A stretch of 38,406 nt of DNA from Fidelibacterota bacterium. Lineage in GTDB: Bacteria > Fidelibacterota > Fidelibacteria > Fidelibacterales > Fidelibacteraceae. The notes beneath the pieces were generated by a model. It did no database searches. It saw only the letters and a list, made by a program, of their open reading frames with translations, and was not told the origin of the DNA. Positions 25,093 through 33,440 of this stretch are shown piece after piece; position 1 is the stretch's first letter; the number at the start of each line of letters is the position of its first letter. Location of the stretch: assembly GCA_028718545.1 (NCBI GenBank), contig JAQULT010000014.1:1-38406 (forward strand), read 5' to 3'. Position numbers and translations under genes: made by a program.

Positions 25093-25400
25093 AATTACCC
25101 CGGTTTAAGGAACGCATGGTTCCATTAGAATTCTTCTTATCCTTTATTATGAAAGGATATGCGGTGTTAACATGAATGACACCTGAATATGATAATGCTG
25201 TAATTTGAAACATATTGTTTTCATTTTCAAGCACTTTATTCGCTAAAATCCATTTCTTGTCCTTGTCGGATTTTTATTTTTCAAAAGGATTTAGAATAAA
25301 AACGGCGGCGGGCCTTTGCACGGGATTCGCGTTCAATAAGAATCTTGAATTTGTTCGGGGATTCCCCGTAAAGGCATCCCGGGGAGGCGGGTAAATTGTC
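25093..25400. other. 308-base gene-free region between glnN and the 790-residue exported protein gene
   Basis: No ORF or RNA gene is supported. It holds three inverted repeats: GGAAC-N5-GTTCC (25109-25123), ATCCTTT-N6-AAAGGAT (25139-25158), and the odd palindrome CGGGGATTCCCCG (25356-25368). The first two lie in what would be the leader of the exported protein gene; the last is near the 3' end of the glutamine synthetase gene and has no T-run. No convincing -35/-10 pair was found. Confidence 0.5.
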
Positions 25401-27509
25401 TTAAATTTTGAACAGCATTTCCGCGTAAGTGGGGATTGGCCATTCGGAGTCGTCGCAAAGGGTTTCCAGCTTGTCGGTTTTCTCACGCAGGATATCCATG
25501 CAAACCGTTAGCTGATCGCCCACAAAACGGGCTTGTTCGGCGCAATCTGTGATGTCATATGCTTTTTTGCTAAGCGCTTTCAGATCCTGCACTGCTTTCC
25601 GGAACTCCTTCAGGGCGACAATGCTTTCGTCCAGCAATTCGCGGTGCAGGCTGTTATCGGCTCCGAGTTGCTGGATCTGCAGCGCTGCAGCGGCCAGTTT
25701 TTCCTGATATCGGATAAAAGCCGGGCGGATCTCACGTTCCGCCATGCTGATCATGGTAGCTGCTTCTATCGTGTTTTTCAGGGTATAATTCTCCAGAAAA
25801 ATATGCGTGCGTGCCATCAGCTCGGCCCGGTTCAGAACCCGGTGCCGTTCAAACAGTGCGATATTCTCTTCCCTGATCATCACCGGGAATACATCAACGC
25901 TGCGGGGGAAAAGCGGCAATCCACGGCGGGAAGCCTCTTCCTGCCATTCCCGGGAATAGCCGTCGCCGTTAAAAATAATGCGTTTGTGTTCGCGGTAGGC
26001 ATCCCGGATGATCGCCGTAACTTCATTATTGACCTTTTCGGCCTTTTCCAGGCGGTCTGCGAATTGTGCCAGCTGATCGGCAACAATGGTGTTCAGGATG
26101 GTGTTGGGACGTGCAAGAGAGGCCTGGGAGGAGATCATGCGGAATTCGAATTTATTCGCCGTAAAGGCGAAAGGGGAAGTACGGTTACGGTCGGTATCGT
26201 CCCGGGAAATATCGGGAAGCGCCGATACGCCGGGCTTAAAAACGGGATCCCGGCGTTTGCCGTTTGGCTTACCGTTGCTGATGTTTTCCAGAATATCGGT
26301 AAGGGTCGTTCCCAAATAGACCGAAATAATGGCCGGCGGCGCTTCGTTCGCACCCAGCCGGTGATCGTTGCCCGGTGTTGCGGAAGCCAGGCGCAGCAGA
26401 TCGGCATGCCGGTCGATCGCCTGGATCACCGCAGATAAGAAGATCAGGAAGCTCGCATCTTCTTCCGGTGTTTTTCCGGGGCTCAGCAGATTGATGCCGT
26501 CGTCCGTGCTGATGGACCAGTTGTTGTGTTTCCCGGAACCATTGACGCGGGCAAAGGGTTTTTCGTGCAGGAGGCAGACCAGCCGATGCTGGCGCGCCAC
26601 ACGTTTCATCACATCCATGACCAGGTGATTCTGATCGATCGTAATATTGCAGTCACCGTAAACGACAGCCAGCTCGTATTGGTTCGGAGCGACTTCATTA
26701 TGCTTGGTCTTGGCGGAAACTCCCAGCTTCCAGAGTTCCATGTCCAGATCGTTCATAAAGCGGGAGACCCGTTCCTTGATACTGCCGAAATAGTGGTCAT
26801 CCAGTTCGTGGCCCTTGGGCGCCGGCGCTCCGAAAAGGGTGCGGCCGGTCATCTGCAGATCCAGACGCCGGTTATAATAGCTTTCATCGATCAGAAAATA
26901 TTCCTGTTCGGGACCTACATTCGGGGTAGCGTAACGGGAGCTGCTGTTCCCCATGGCGCGCAGAAGGCGCATAACCTGAATATTCAGCGCATCGATCGAA
27001 CGCAGCAGCGGCGTTTTCTTATCCAGGGCTTCGCCCGTATAGGAATAAAAAGCGGTGGGAATATAGAGGGTTTTCCCGTTCTCGTCATCTTTAATGAAGG
27101 CCGGCGAGGTCACATCCCAGACGGTATATCCGCGGGCTTCAAATGTGGCGCGCAGACCGCCGTTTGGAAAGGAAGACGCGTCCGGCTCTCCCTGGATCAG
27201 CTCTTTCCCCGAAAACTCCATGATCACGGAGCCGTCGCCGTTGGGTGAAATAAAGGACTCGTGTTTTTCCGCCGTGATCCCGGTCAGCGGCTGAAACCAG
27301 TGCGTGTAGTGGGTGGCGCCTTTTTCGATGGCCCAGTCCTTCATCGCATTGGCCACGATCTCCGCCATATTGGCGCTCAAAGGCCGGCGGCATTTTATGA
27401 CCTCTTTGAGTTCTTCGTAGATATTTTTCGGTAAACGCTGGCGCATCACGGCATCGCCAAAGACATTTACTCCGAATACCTTCATAATATCAGCGTCCGT
27501 ATTTTTCAT
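25401..27509 (-). CDS. glnN: Type III glutamine synthetase (GlnN)
   Basis: 702 residues, the large size typical of GSIII and far above the about 450 of GSI. It makes glutamine from glutamate, ammonia and ATP. Conserved stretches include FGVNVFGDAVMRQRLP near the N-terminus, GPEQEYFL (199-206), EVAPNQYE (272-279), NGSGKHNNWS (323-332) and NDHRLGANEAPP (381-392), which carry the metal and substrate ligands. The ATG at 27509 has AAGGA 6 bases upstream; the frame is open for 18 more codons upstream without support. It stands alone. GSIII is common in Bacteroidota and relatives and usually supports growth on low ammonia. Confidence 0.95.
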   Translation of the reverse strand: MKNTDADIMKVFGVNVFGDAVMRQRLPKNIYEELKEVIKCRRPLSANMAEIVANAMKDWAIEKGATHYTHWFQPLTGITAEKHESFISPNGDGSVIMEFSGKELIQGEPDASSFPNGGLRATFEARGYTVWDVTSPAFIKDDENGKTLYIPTAFYSYTGEALDKKTPLLRSIDALNIQVMRLLRAMGNSSSRYATPNVGPEQEYFLIDESYYNRRLDLQMTGRTLFGAPAPKGHELDDHYFGSIKERVSRFMNDLDMELWKLGVSAKTKHNEVAPNQYELAVVYGDCNITIDQNHLVMDVMKRVARQHRLVCLLHEKPFARVNGSGKHNNWSISTDDGINLLSPGKTPEEDASFLIFLSAVIQAIDRHADLLRLASATPGNDHRLGANEAPPAIISVYLGTTLTDILENISNGKPNGKRRDPVFKPGVSALPDISRDDTDRNRTSPFAFTANKFEFRMISSQASLARPNTILNTIVADQLAQFADRLEKAEKVNNEVTAIIRDAYREHKRIIFNGDGYSREWQEEASRRGLPLFPRSVDVFPVMIREENIALFERHRVLNRAELMARTHIFLENYTLKNTIEAATMISMAEREIRPAFIRYQEKLAAAALQIQQLGADNSLHRELLDESIVALKEFRKAVQDLKALSKKAYDITDCAEQARFVGDQLTVCMDILREKTDKLETLCDDSEWPIPTYAEMLFKI

Positions 27510-27659
27510 GGATTTCCTTCTTTCCCGGTCAAAAATCTGCGCTAAAATTAAAATGCAAATCATAGAAAGACAACTTTTATTTTATAATTGCTCAAAAAAT
27601 ATTACTTTATTCCTGAAATATTGGAATTAATTCGAATTTTTATAAGCGTTTATAAGATT

Positions 27660-28088
27660 TTATTGCGCTTTGTTCAATTTAATACGGAAATGACGTTCCA
27701 ATTTCAGCGATAATCGCTTCGCACCGATACGTCCAAGTCCACCGCCTGCCAGCAGTCCCGCACAAGCACAGAAAAAGCGGATCACTTCCTGCGGCAGCGC
27801 CGTTTCCGGGATCAGTCCGCCGAGAAAGAACCCGGCAATAAAAAAGAGCAGGGGCAGGCCGTAGGCCAGCAGGGTCGTTTTGGTCAGGATATTTCCTTCC
27901 TGTTCGACAATGACCGAATCGCCGCATTTCAGTCCGGGCCTTTCTTCAAGGACAAGGCTTTTTCCGTCCTCTCCGCTTTTTTTGCAAAACATCCGTACGG
28001 CACAATGTTCGCAGACGCCATCATCGTCCTGCACGCGGATATAAAGCTTTCCGTTTTTTATTTCGCTGATCACGCCGCTTAGGGCCAT
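27660..28088 (-). CDS. RseC/MucC-like (SoxR-reducing system) membrane protein
   Basis: 142 residues. A soluble N-terminal part with cysteines in VCEHCAVRMFCKK (from 25) is followed by GDSVIVEQEGN and two membrane helices (LLAYGLPLLFFIAGFFLGGLI and VIRFFCACAGLLAGGGLG). This matches the RseC_MucC family (PF04246), which in gammaproteobacteria accompanies Rsx/Rnf complexes in the SoxR-reducing system. No soxR or sigma-E gene is visible here. It is 12 bases downstream of rnfB and is therefore the last gene of the rnf operon. Confidence 0.85.
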   Translation of the reverse strand: MALSGVISEIKNGKLYIRVQDDDGVCEHCAVRMFCKKSGEDGKSLVLEERPGLKCGDSVIVEQEGNILTKTTLLAYGLPLLFFIAGFFLGGLIPETALPQEVIRFFCACAGLLAGGGLGRIGAKRLSLKLERHFRIKLNKAQ

Positions 28089-28100
28089 TGAGGATCCCCG

Positions 28101-28976
28101 CTAACTTTGCACTTCTGCATTTGCGTTTTTCTCTGTTTTTTCGGTCGCATTTACTTCGTTTTTGACGACTTTCTTTTTCCGGAGATGTTCGATGGCCTGA
28201 TTGGGACAAACGGTCGCGCAGAGCCCGCAGTGTTTGCACTTTTCGTAATCGATCACGGCAAGGTTGTCGATCACATGGATAGCGTCAAAGGGACATTTTT
28301 TCTCGCAGAGCCCGCAGGCGATGCAGGAACGCGTACAGACCTTTGTGGCATAACGTCCGGTATCGTGATTTTGACAGAGGACCCGTACCTTATAGTTGAC
28401 GGGATGCAGATGCATCAGGTCGCGCGGACAGACATCCACGCATTTCCCGCAGCCCGTACATTTATCGTTATCCACTACGGGCAGGCGGTTCTCAGAGATT
28501 TTGATCGCATCGAAGGGGCAGGCTGCGGCACAGTCACCCAGGCCAAGGCATCCATACTCGCACAATTTTTTCCCTCCGGAGACCAGCGTGGCCGCTATAC
28601 AGGACAAGGCGCCGAGATATTCACCCTGATAGGCGATCTCTTCCAGTCCGCCCTGGCACATACAGCGGGCAACCCGGCGTTCCGCACTGCTGACTTCCAC
28701 TCCCATGATGGCGGCGATCTTTGCAGCGACATCGGCGCCGCCGACGGGACAGCCGCCGACCTTTGCCTTGCCTTTGACAACAGCATCGGCAAAAGCGCTG
28801 CAGCCCGGGAATCCGCAGCCGCCGCAATTGGCTCCCGGAATGACCTCCATGATCCGGGTAACCCGCGGATCTTCTTCCACATGCAATTTTTTATTGGCGA
28901 TCGCCAGGCCGGCGGCAAAGAACAAACCCAGTCCGCCCATACTTCCGGCTGCGATAAGTATTGATTGTAGATCCAT
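28101..28976 (-). CDS. rnfB: Rnf complex subunit B (multi-cluster ferredoxin)
   Basis: 291 residues. An N-terminal membrane helix (about 5-25) is followed by the RnfB [4Fe-4S] motif Cys51, Cys54, Cys59 and Cys76 (CGGCGFPGCSAFA). Four ferredoxin-type cysteine sets follow: 139-153, 173-183, 218-228 and 247-257. RnfB is the entry point for electrons from reduced ferredoxin. The C-terminal tail (265-291) is Lys/Glu/Asn-rich and without cysteines. AAGGA lies 5 bases before the ATG; it follows rnfA by 8 bases. Confidence 0.96.
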   Translation of the reverse strand: MDLQSILIAAGSMGGLGLFFAAGLAIANKKLHVEEDPRVTRIMEVIPGANCGGCGFPGCSAFADAVVKGKAKVGGCPVGGADVAAKIAAIMGVEVSSAERRVARCMCQGGLEEIAYQGEYLGALSCIAATLVSGGKKLCEYGCLGLGDCAAACPFDAIKISENRLPVVDNDKCTGCGKCVDVCPRDLMHLHPVNYKVRVLCQNHDTGRYATKVCTRSCIACGLCEKKCPFDAIHVIDNLAVIDYEKCKHCGLCATVCPNQAIEHLRKKKVVKNEVNATEKTEKNANAEVQS

Positions 28977-28984
28977 ATGTTTCC

Positions 28985-29557
28985 TTAAATTAATCCTGCA
29001 AAACCCATGAAAGCCAGGGCCAGGCTGCCGGCAATGACCATGGTGATCGCCGCACCGCGGAAGGAATGTGGGATATCCACCAGTTCCAGTTCCTCACGGA
29101 TGCCCGCCATGATGACCAGCGCCAGCGTGAATCCCAGTCCGGCGCCGATCGAATAAAAAAGCGTTTCCGTGATATTATAATCGTTCAGCACCGCATTCAG
29201 CGCCAGACCCAGAATGGCACAGTTGGTCGTGATCAGCGGCAGGAAAATGCCGAGTGCGTCATAAAGCGGTTTGCTGACCTTGCGGATGAACATTTCCACC
29301 AGCTGCACCAGAGAGGCGATGACGAGAATAAAGGCGACGTATTCCAGGATCTCCAGGCGGAACGGTACCAGAATAAGGTGATAGATCAGCCAGGTTACCA
29401 TTGCCGCGATCACCATCACAAAAGTGACGGCTATTCCCATGCTGAAGGCCGAATCGATCTTTTTGGAAACGCCCACAAAGGGACAGATGCCCAGGAACTG
29501 GCTCAGGACAAAGTTATTGATCAGCGCCGCGCTGATAAAGATGACCAGAAGATTCAT
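28985..29557 (-). CDS. rnfA: Rnf complex membrane subunit A
   Basis: 190 residues with six membrane helices. The motifs NNFVLSQFLGICPFVGVS (15-32) and LITTNCAILGLAL (about 108-120), with its conserved cysteine, are those of RnfA, which together with RnfE holds a shared [2Fe-2S] cluster inside the membrane. The start overlaps the rnfE stop as ATGA, and AAGGAGG lies 5 bases upstream. Confidence 0.96.
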   Translation of the reverse strand: MNLLVIFISAALINNFVLSQFLGICPFVGVSKKIDSAFSMGIAVTFVMVIAAMVTWLIYHLILVPFRLEILEYVAFILVIASLVQLVEMFIRKVSKPLYDALGIFLPLITTNCAILGLALNAVLNDYNITETLFYSIGAGLGFTLALVIMAGIREELELVDIPHSFRGAAITMVIAGSLALAFMGFAGLI

Positions 29558-30159
29558 GAGCGCCTCCTTGTATTAATCCAGTTTGCCGCCGCGATCATAC
29601 AGCCCAGCGTTAAAAAGGCTCCCGGCGGCAGGACCATCACTTTCCAGGCGGCAAAGGAAGGCCACATGAGCTGCATGCCGAACCAGGTGCCCGAGCCCAG
29701 GATCTCCCGGATCGAGCTTAACACCAGCAAAGTCAGCGTGAACCCAGCTCCCATGCCAAGTGCGTCCAGCAAGGAGCGGCCGATGCCGTTCTTGGAGGCA
29801 AAAGCTTCCATACGCCCCAAAATTATACAGTTGACAATGATGAGCGGAATAAAAGGGCCCAGCGCCTTACTGATGTCCGGTGTATAGGCTGCCAGAAAAC
29901 GGTCCGCGATCGTCACAAAGGTCGCAATGATCACAATATAGGAAGCGATCCGGACCTGATTGGGAATCACTTTGCGGAGCAGGGAAACCAAAAAGGCGGA
30001 ACAGAGCAGTACAAAGGTTGCCGCCAGCCCCATAGCGAGTCCGTTGATCGCCGAAACGGTCACGGCCAGCGTGGGGCAGAGCCCGAGCAGGGAGACCAAA
30101 ACCGGATTTTCGTCCCAAAGCCCTTTTAAAAATTCCTGGATTGCGGTTTTTTGTTTCAT
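29554..30159 (-). CDS. rnfE: Rnf complex membrane subunit E
   Basis: 201 residues with six membrane helices. ENPVLVSLLGLCPTLAVT (17-34) and FIPLIIVNCIILGRMEAFAS (about 103-122) carry the cysteines that form the RnfA/RnfE cluster. The fold is the inverted homologue of RnfA. AAGGAG lies 8 bases before the ATG. It is 21 bases after rnfG and overlaps rnfA by 4. Confidence 0.96.
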   Translation of the reverse strand: MKQKTAIQEFLKGLWDENPVLVSLLGLCPTLAVTVSAINGLAMGLAATFVLLCSAFLVSLLRKVIPNQVRIASYIVIIATFVTIADRFLAAYTPDISKALGPFIPLIIVNCIILGRMEAFASKNGIGRSLLDALGMGAGFTLTLLVLSSIREILGSGTWFGMQLMWPSFAAWKVMVLPPGAFLTLGCMIAAANWINTRRRS

Positions 30160-30180
30160 GATCGATGCTCCTTAAGCGCC

Positions 30181-30759
30181 TTATTCGATATTGCGCGCGG
30201 CTTTTGCTTTCTTGATATGAGTGTTCAGGATATCCACAACCGCCTTTGAAGAAACGGTGGCACCGGTAATGGCCTGGATTTCCGTTTCGCGTGAAGGCGC
30301 CGCATTCTTGACGTAGGTAATGGACGGCAGTGTCCGGAGTCCTTTAAACTGATTGATAAACCAGCCGGGGTCCTGTTTGTTGGATTCGTCCTTTTCGATC
30401 TTGGTCCCCAGGCCGGGAGTCTCGACCTGGCTGAGGATCTTCAATCCGGTGATACGGGAAAAATCGGGGCTAACGCCCAGCATCAGCACCAGTTCGCTCT
30501 GGTAACCGCCACCGGAGATCTGAAAAGCGACACCCACAAGTTCGTTCTTGCGGTAAGCTTCATAAAAGACGTAGCCATCCTGAACGATTTCTTTGATCCG
30601 GTCGTTTTCCGGCAGGACCTCGGCAATGGCATTGTTTTCCTGTATTTTTCGATACGATTCGATCTTCGGACGCGTATAGCTGTCCAGCAGTGCCAGTACG
30701 GCGCCGGAGATAAGCGTGATAGCGGTCAGAACGATAATGATCTTTGCTGTGTTCGACAT
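30181..30759 (-). CDS. rnfG: Rnf complex subunit G (covalent FMN protein)
   Basis: 192 residues. One N-terminal membrane helix (about 6-26) anchors a periplasmic FMN-binding domain. The flavinylation motif is ITGATVSSKAVV, with Thr168 as the expected FMN attachment site; the reaction needs an ApbE enzyme, which is not in this window. The SQVETPGLGTKI stretch (110-121) is also conserved. AAGGGA precedes the ATG. Part of the rnf operon between rnfD and rnfE. Confidence 0.96.
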   Translation of the reverse strand: MSNTAKIIIVLTAITLISGAVLALLDSYTRPKIESYRKIQENNAIAEVLPENDRIKEIVQDGYVFYEAYRKNELVGVAFQISGGGYQSELVLMLGVSPDFSRITGLKILSQVETPGLGTKIEKDESNKQDPGWFINQFKGLRTLPSITYVKNAAPSRETEIQAITGATVSSKAVVDILNTHIKKAKAARNIE

Positions 30760-30771
30760 GCGTTTCCCTTT

Positions 30772-31893
30772 TTACTTCTTCTTTTCTTCCTGTATCTCGC
30801 CGAAATATCTCGGACGTGTCCAGCGGTTTAGCAGCGGGACCAGTCCGTTCATGAACAGGATGGAATACATCACGCCTTCGGGCAGTCCGCCCCAGATCCG
30901 GATGACCACCAGGACCACACCCATACCCACACCGTATATCCAGGTCCCCAGCGGGGTCACCGGCGAGGTGACCATATCGGTAGCCATAAAGAAGGCACCC
31001 AGGATAAGGCCTCCCGACAAGACCATGAACAGGGGATTGGGATAAAGCTCCGGATTGATCAGCCACAATGCTCCGCTGAAAACAAAAACCGTTCCGATAT
31101 AGCTCAGGGGAATGCGCCAGTCGGCATATTTCAGGATCAGCAGCAGGATCCCGCCGATCAGCAAAGCGATCGCGGAGGTTTCGCCGATGCAGCCGCCGAT
31201 ATTGCCGAAGAGCAGGGGCTTGAGTTGCGTACCGATATGTTCGAATTTTAAAAGGCCCAGCGGCGTTGCGCCGCTGATACCGTCAACGGCATTCTTTGTC
31301 GCCATATCAAAATAAACACCTTTTGCCGCAAAGGCCGGCATGCTCCAGGTTGTTATCTTTACGGGAAAACTTGCCTGAAGAAAGGCGCGGCCGATGAGGG
31401 CGGGATTAAAGATATTGGCGCCCAGACCGCCGAAAACCTGTTTCCCGAACACAATAGCTACGACGGCGCCCAATGCGGTTCCGGCAACGGGAAAGCTTGG
31501 CGGCAGTGTCAGGGCCAGTAGCAGACCGGTCAGAATGGCGCTGCCGTCGTCAATAGTGACAGGGCTTTTCATGATCCTGTTGCAGACATATTCCGCGACC
31601 ATGGCGGCAAAGACCGCAACCATGATGGTCACCATGGCCCGGGTTCCAAAGAGAAACAGGGAAAGTACCACGGCGGGCAGCAGCGCAAGGATGACGGTAT
31701 ACATGATGCGCGGTACGCTGTTCTTTCCTTTTGCATGCGGGGCCGGTTCGACAATGGTCATGCGTTCGGAACGGAACAGCCGAGAACGGGGCGCTTTTTT
31801 CGGTTTGGCCTCTTCGCTTGCCACGGCTTTTCCCGAATCCGGTGCGGGCTTGATCGCTTCGTTTTCTTGCGGAGTCTGTTTTATATCTGTCAT
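30772..31893 (-). CDS. rnfD: Rnf complex subunit D (covalent FMN membrane protein) with long hydrophilic N-terminus
   Basis: 373 residues from the chosen ATG. About nine membrane helices start near residue 63. The flavinylation motif DGISGATPLG (204-213, Thr210) is intact. The first about 45 residues (TDIKQTPQENEAIKPAP, EEAKPKKAPRSR) are a charged, Pro/Lys-rich extension not usual in RnfD. The ATG at 31893 overlaps the rnfC stop as ATGA and has AAGGAG 5 bases upstream; the longer open frame would read through rnfC. RnfD holds FMN in the ion pathway. Confidence 0.94.
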   Translation of the reverse strand: MTDIKQTPQENEAIKPAPDSGKAVASEEAKPKKAPRSRLFRSERMTIVEPAPHAKGKNSVPRIMYTVILALLPAVVLSLFLFGTRAMVTIMVAVFAAMVAEYVCNRIMKSPVTIDDGSAILTGLLLALTLPPSFPVAGTALGAVVAIVFGKQVFGGLGANIFNPALIGRAFLQASFPVKITTWSMPAFAAKGVYFDMATKNAVDGISGATPLGLLKFEHIGTQLKPLLFGNIGGCIGETSAIALLIGGILLLILKYADWRIPLSYIGTVFVFSGALWLINPELYPNPLFMVLSGGLILGAFFMATDMVTSPVTPLGTWIYGVGMGVVLVVIRIWGGLPEGVMYSILFMNGLVPLLNRWTRPRYFGEIQEEKKK

Positions 31894-33227
31894 GCCTTCT
31901 CCTTCGCCAATTTCGCCTGATGTTCGCGCAGGCGTAATTTTCCGACCTTGATCCATTGCACCAGCGGAATATTCGCGGGACAGGCAAATGCGCAGGACCC
32001 GCACTCAATGCAGTTTGTCACCCCGTATTCCTCCAGTTGTTCCGGCATCCCCCGCTGGCCGAATTTGGAAATTCGCAGGGGCAGAAGGTTCATCGGGCAG
32101 GCTTTGACACAGGCCCCGCAGTGGATGCAGGGAAAGGTCAGCAGTTCCTCGACCAGATCGCCGCTGACCGCAACAATACCGCTGCTGCCTTTGATCACGG
32201 GGGATTCCAAATGATACTGGGTCATACCCATCATGGGACCGCCCATAAAAATGCGATGAACATTGTCTTTCACATTTCCGCAGGCATTGAACAATTCTTT
32301 GAAAGGAGTCCCTAGCCTGGCCATCAGGTTCTTGGGTTGCGTCACGCCGTCGCCGGTCACGGTAATGACCCGCCGGATCAGGGGTTTGGCTTCGCATACA
32401 GCCTCGGCAACGGCAAAGGCGGTTGCAACATTATTGACCACCACGCCGACGTCCAGCGGCAACTTGCCTGCAGGAACCTTGCGTTTCAGAACGGAGTAGA
32501 TCAGCATCTTCTCGGCGCCCTGGGGATACTTGACCTTGAGCGGTACCATCTTGAAGGGATAACCCAGTTCCACGACCCGTTTTTGCATGCGGGCAATGGC
32601 TTCGGGCTTGTTGTTCTCAATGCCGATATAGCCTTTCTGGACATCCAGAATATGCATCATAATGGCCATGCCCAGAAGGATCTTGTCGGCCTGCTCTATC
32701 ATCAGTCGGTCATCGGCGGTCAGATAGGGCTCACATTCGACACCGTTCAGAATGAAGGAATCAATGGGTTTGTCGTCCGGCGGATTTAACTTGACATGCG
32801 TGGGAAAGGTTGCGCCGCCGAGCCCCACAATTCCGGCATCCCGGATCGTTTTGAGCAGCTGTTCCTTGGGCGTCCACTTCCAGTCCCGGATCTTTTCAAG
32901 ATAATCCCACTCATCTTCTCCGTCGCGCTGAATATGGATCATGGTTTCGCGCATGCCCAGCGGATGATAATATTTTTCGATATCTTTTACTATGCCCGTA
33001 ACGGTTGCATGTACGGGAGCGGAGACGTAGGCTTCGCTGTTTGCGATGATCTGGCCGGTTTTTACGCGGTCACCTTTTTTTACCAGGGGAACGCAGGGCG
33101 CGCCGATATGCTGCTGCAAAGGCAGGTAAACATCGTCAGGCGGCGGCAGGGTTTCGATCGCCTGGTTCCGGCTGAAGTATTTGTAATCTTCCGGGTGCAG
33201 GCCTTTCTTAAATGTTGATAGCTTCAA
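31890..33227 (-). CDS. rnfC: Rnf complex subunit C (NADH/FMN and Fe-S)
   Basis: 445 residues. A barrel-sandwich N-terminus (FKKGLHPEDYKYFS, VKKGDRVKTGQIIA) precedes the NADH/FMN site GLGGATFPTHVK (136-146), and two [4Fe-4S] sets follow: Cys367/370/373/377 and Cys406/409/412/416. It is the NAD-facing subunit. The start is TTG, with GGGAG 7 bases upstream and no ATG in the early frame. First gene of the operon rnfC-D-G-E-A-B-rseC, the gene order of clostridial and FCB Rnf systems. Confidence 0.95.
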   Translation of the reverse strand: MKLSTFKKGLHPEDYKYFSRNQAIETLPPPDDVYLPLQQHIGAPCVPLVKKGDRVKTGQIIANSEAYVSAPVHATVTGIVKDIEKYYHPLGMRETMIHIQRDGEDEWDYLEKIRDWKWTPKEQLLKTIRDAGIVGLGGATFPTHVKLNPPDDKPIDSFILNGVECEPYLTADDRLMIEQADKILLGMAIMMHILDVQKGYIGIENNKPEAIARMQKRVVELGYPFKMVPLKVKYPQGAEKMLIYSVLKRKVPAGKLPLDVGVVVNNVATAFAVAEAVCEAKPLIRRVITVTGDGVTQPKNLMARLGTPFKELFNACGNVKDNVHRIFMGGPMMGMTQYHLESPVIKGSSGIVAVSGDLVEELLTFPCIHCGACVKACPMNLLPLRISKFGQRGMPEQLEEYGVTNCIECGSCAFACPANIPLVQWIKVGKLRLREHQAKLAKEKA

Positions 33228-33376
33228 TGTATATCTCCCATTGGAACGGTGTCAATCATAATGCCTAATTCACAATCGGTAAATATAGTGATTCGCTTAT
33301 AAAAATGCATTGCCTTTTTTTATTTGCGTCAAGTTTTCGGCACGCTTTTTGCATGAATCGGGGCAATTTGAGCGAT

Positions 33377-33409
33377 ACGGAAAAGGCGGCTTTCCGCCGC
33401 CTTTTCCGT
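33377..33409 (-). terminator. Strong bidirectional terminator hairpin after the GHL10 gene
   Basis: ACGGAAAAGGCGGC and GCCGCCTTTTCCGT form a perfect 14-bp stem with a 5-base loop. The GC core GGCGGC is flanked by A4 and T4 runs, so it can stop transcription in either direction. It lies 32 bases beyond the stop codon of the gene at 33441-36890 and separates it from the rnf operon. Confidence 0.85.
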
Positions 33410-33440
33410 TTTGTATGTTCTTTATAGAATTATGGAGTAT

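Noticed and set aside
27510..27659. Promoter of the glutamine synthetase gene
   Set aside because: The 150 bases are AT-rich with several TATAAA-like boxes, but no -35/-10 pair with good spacing could be chosen.
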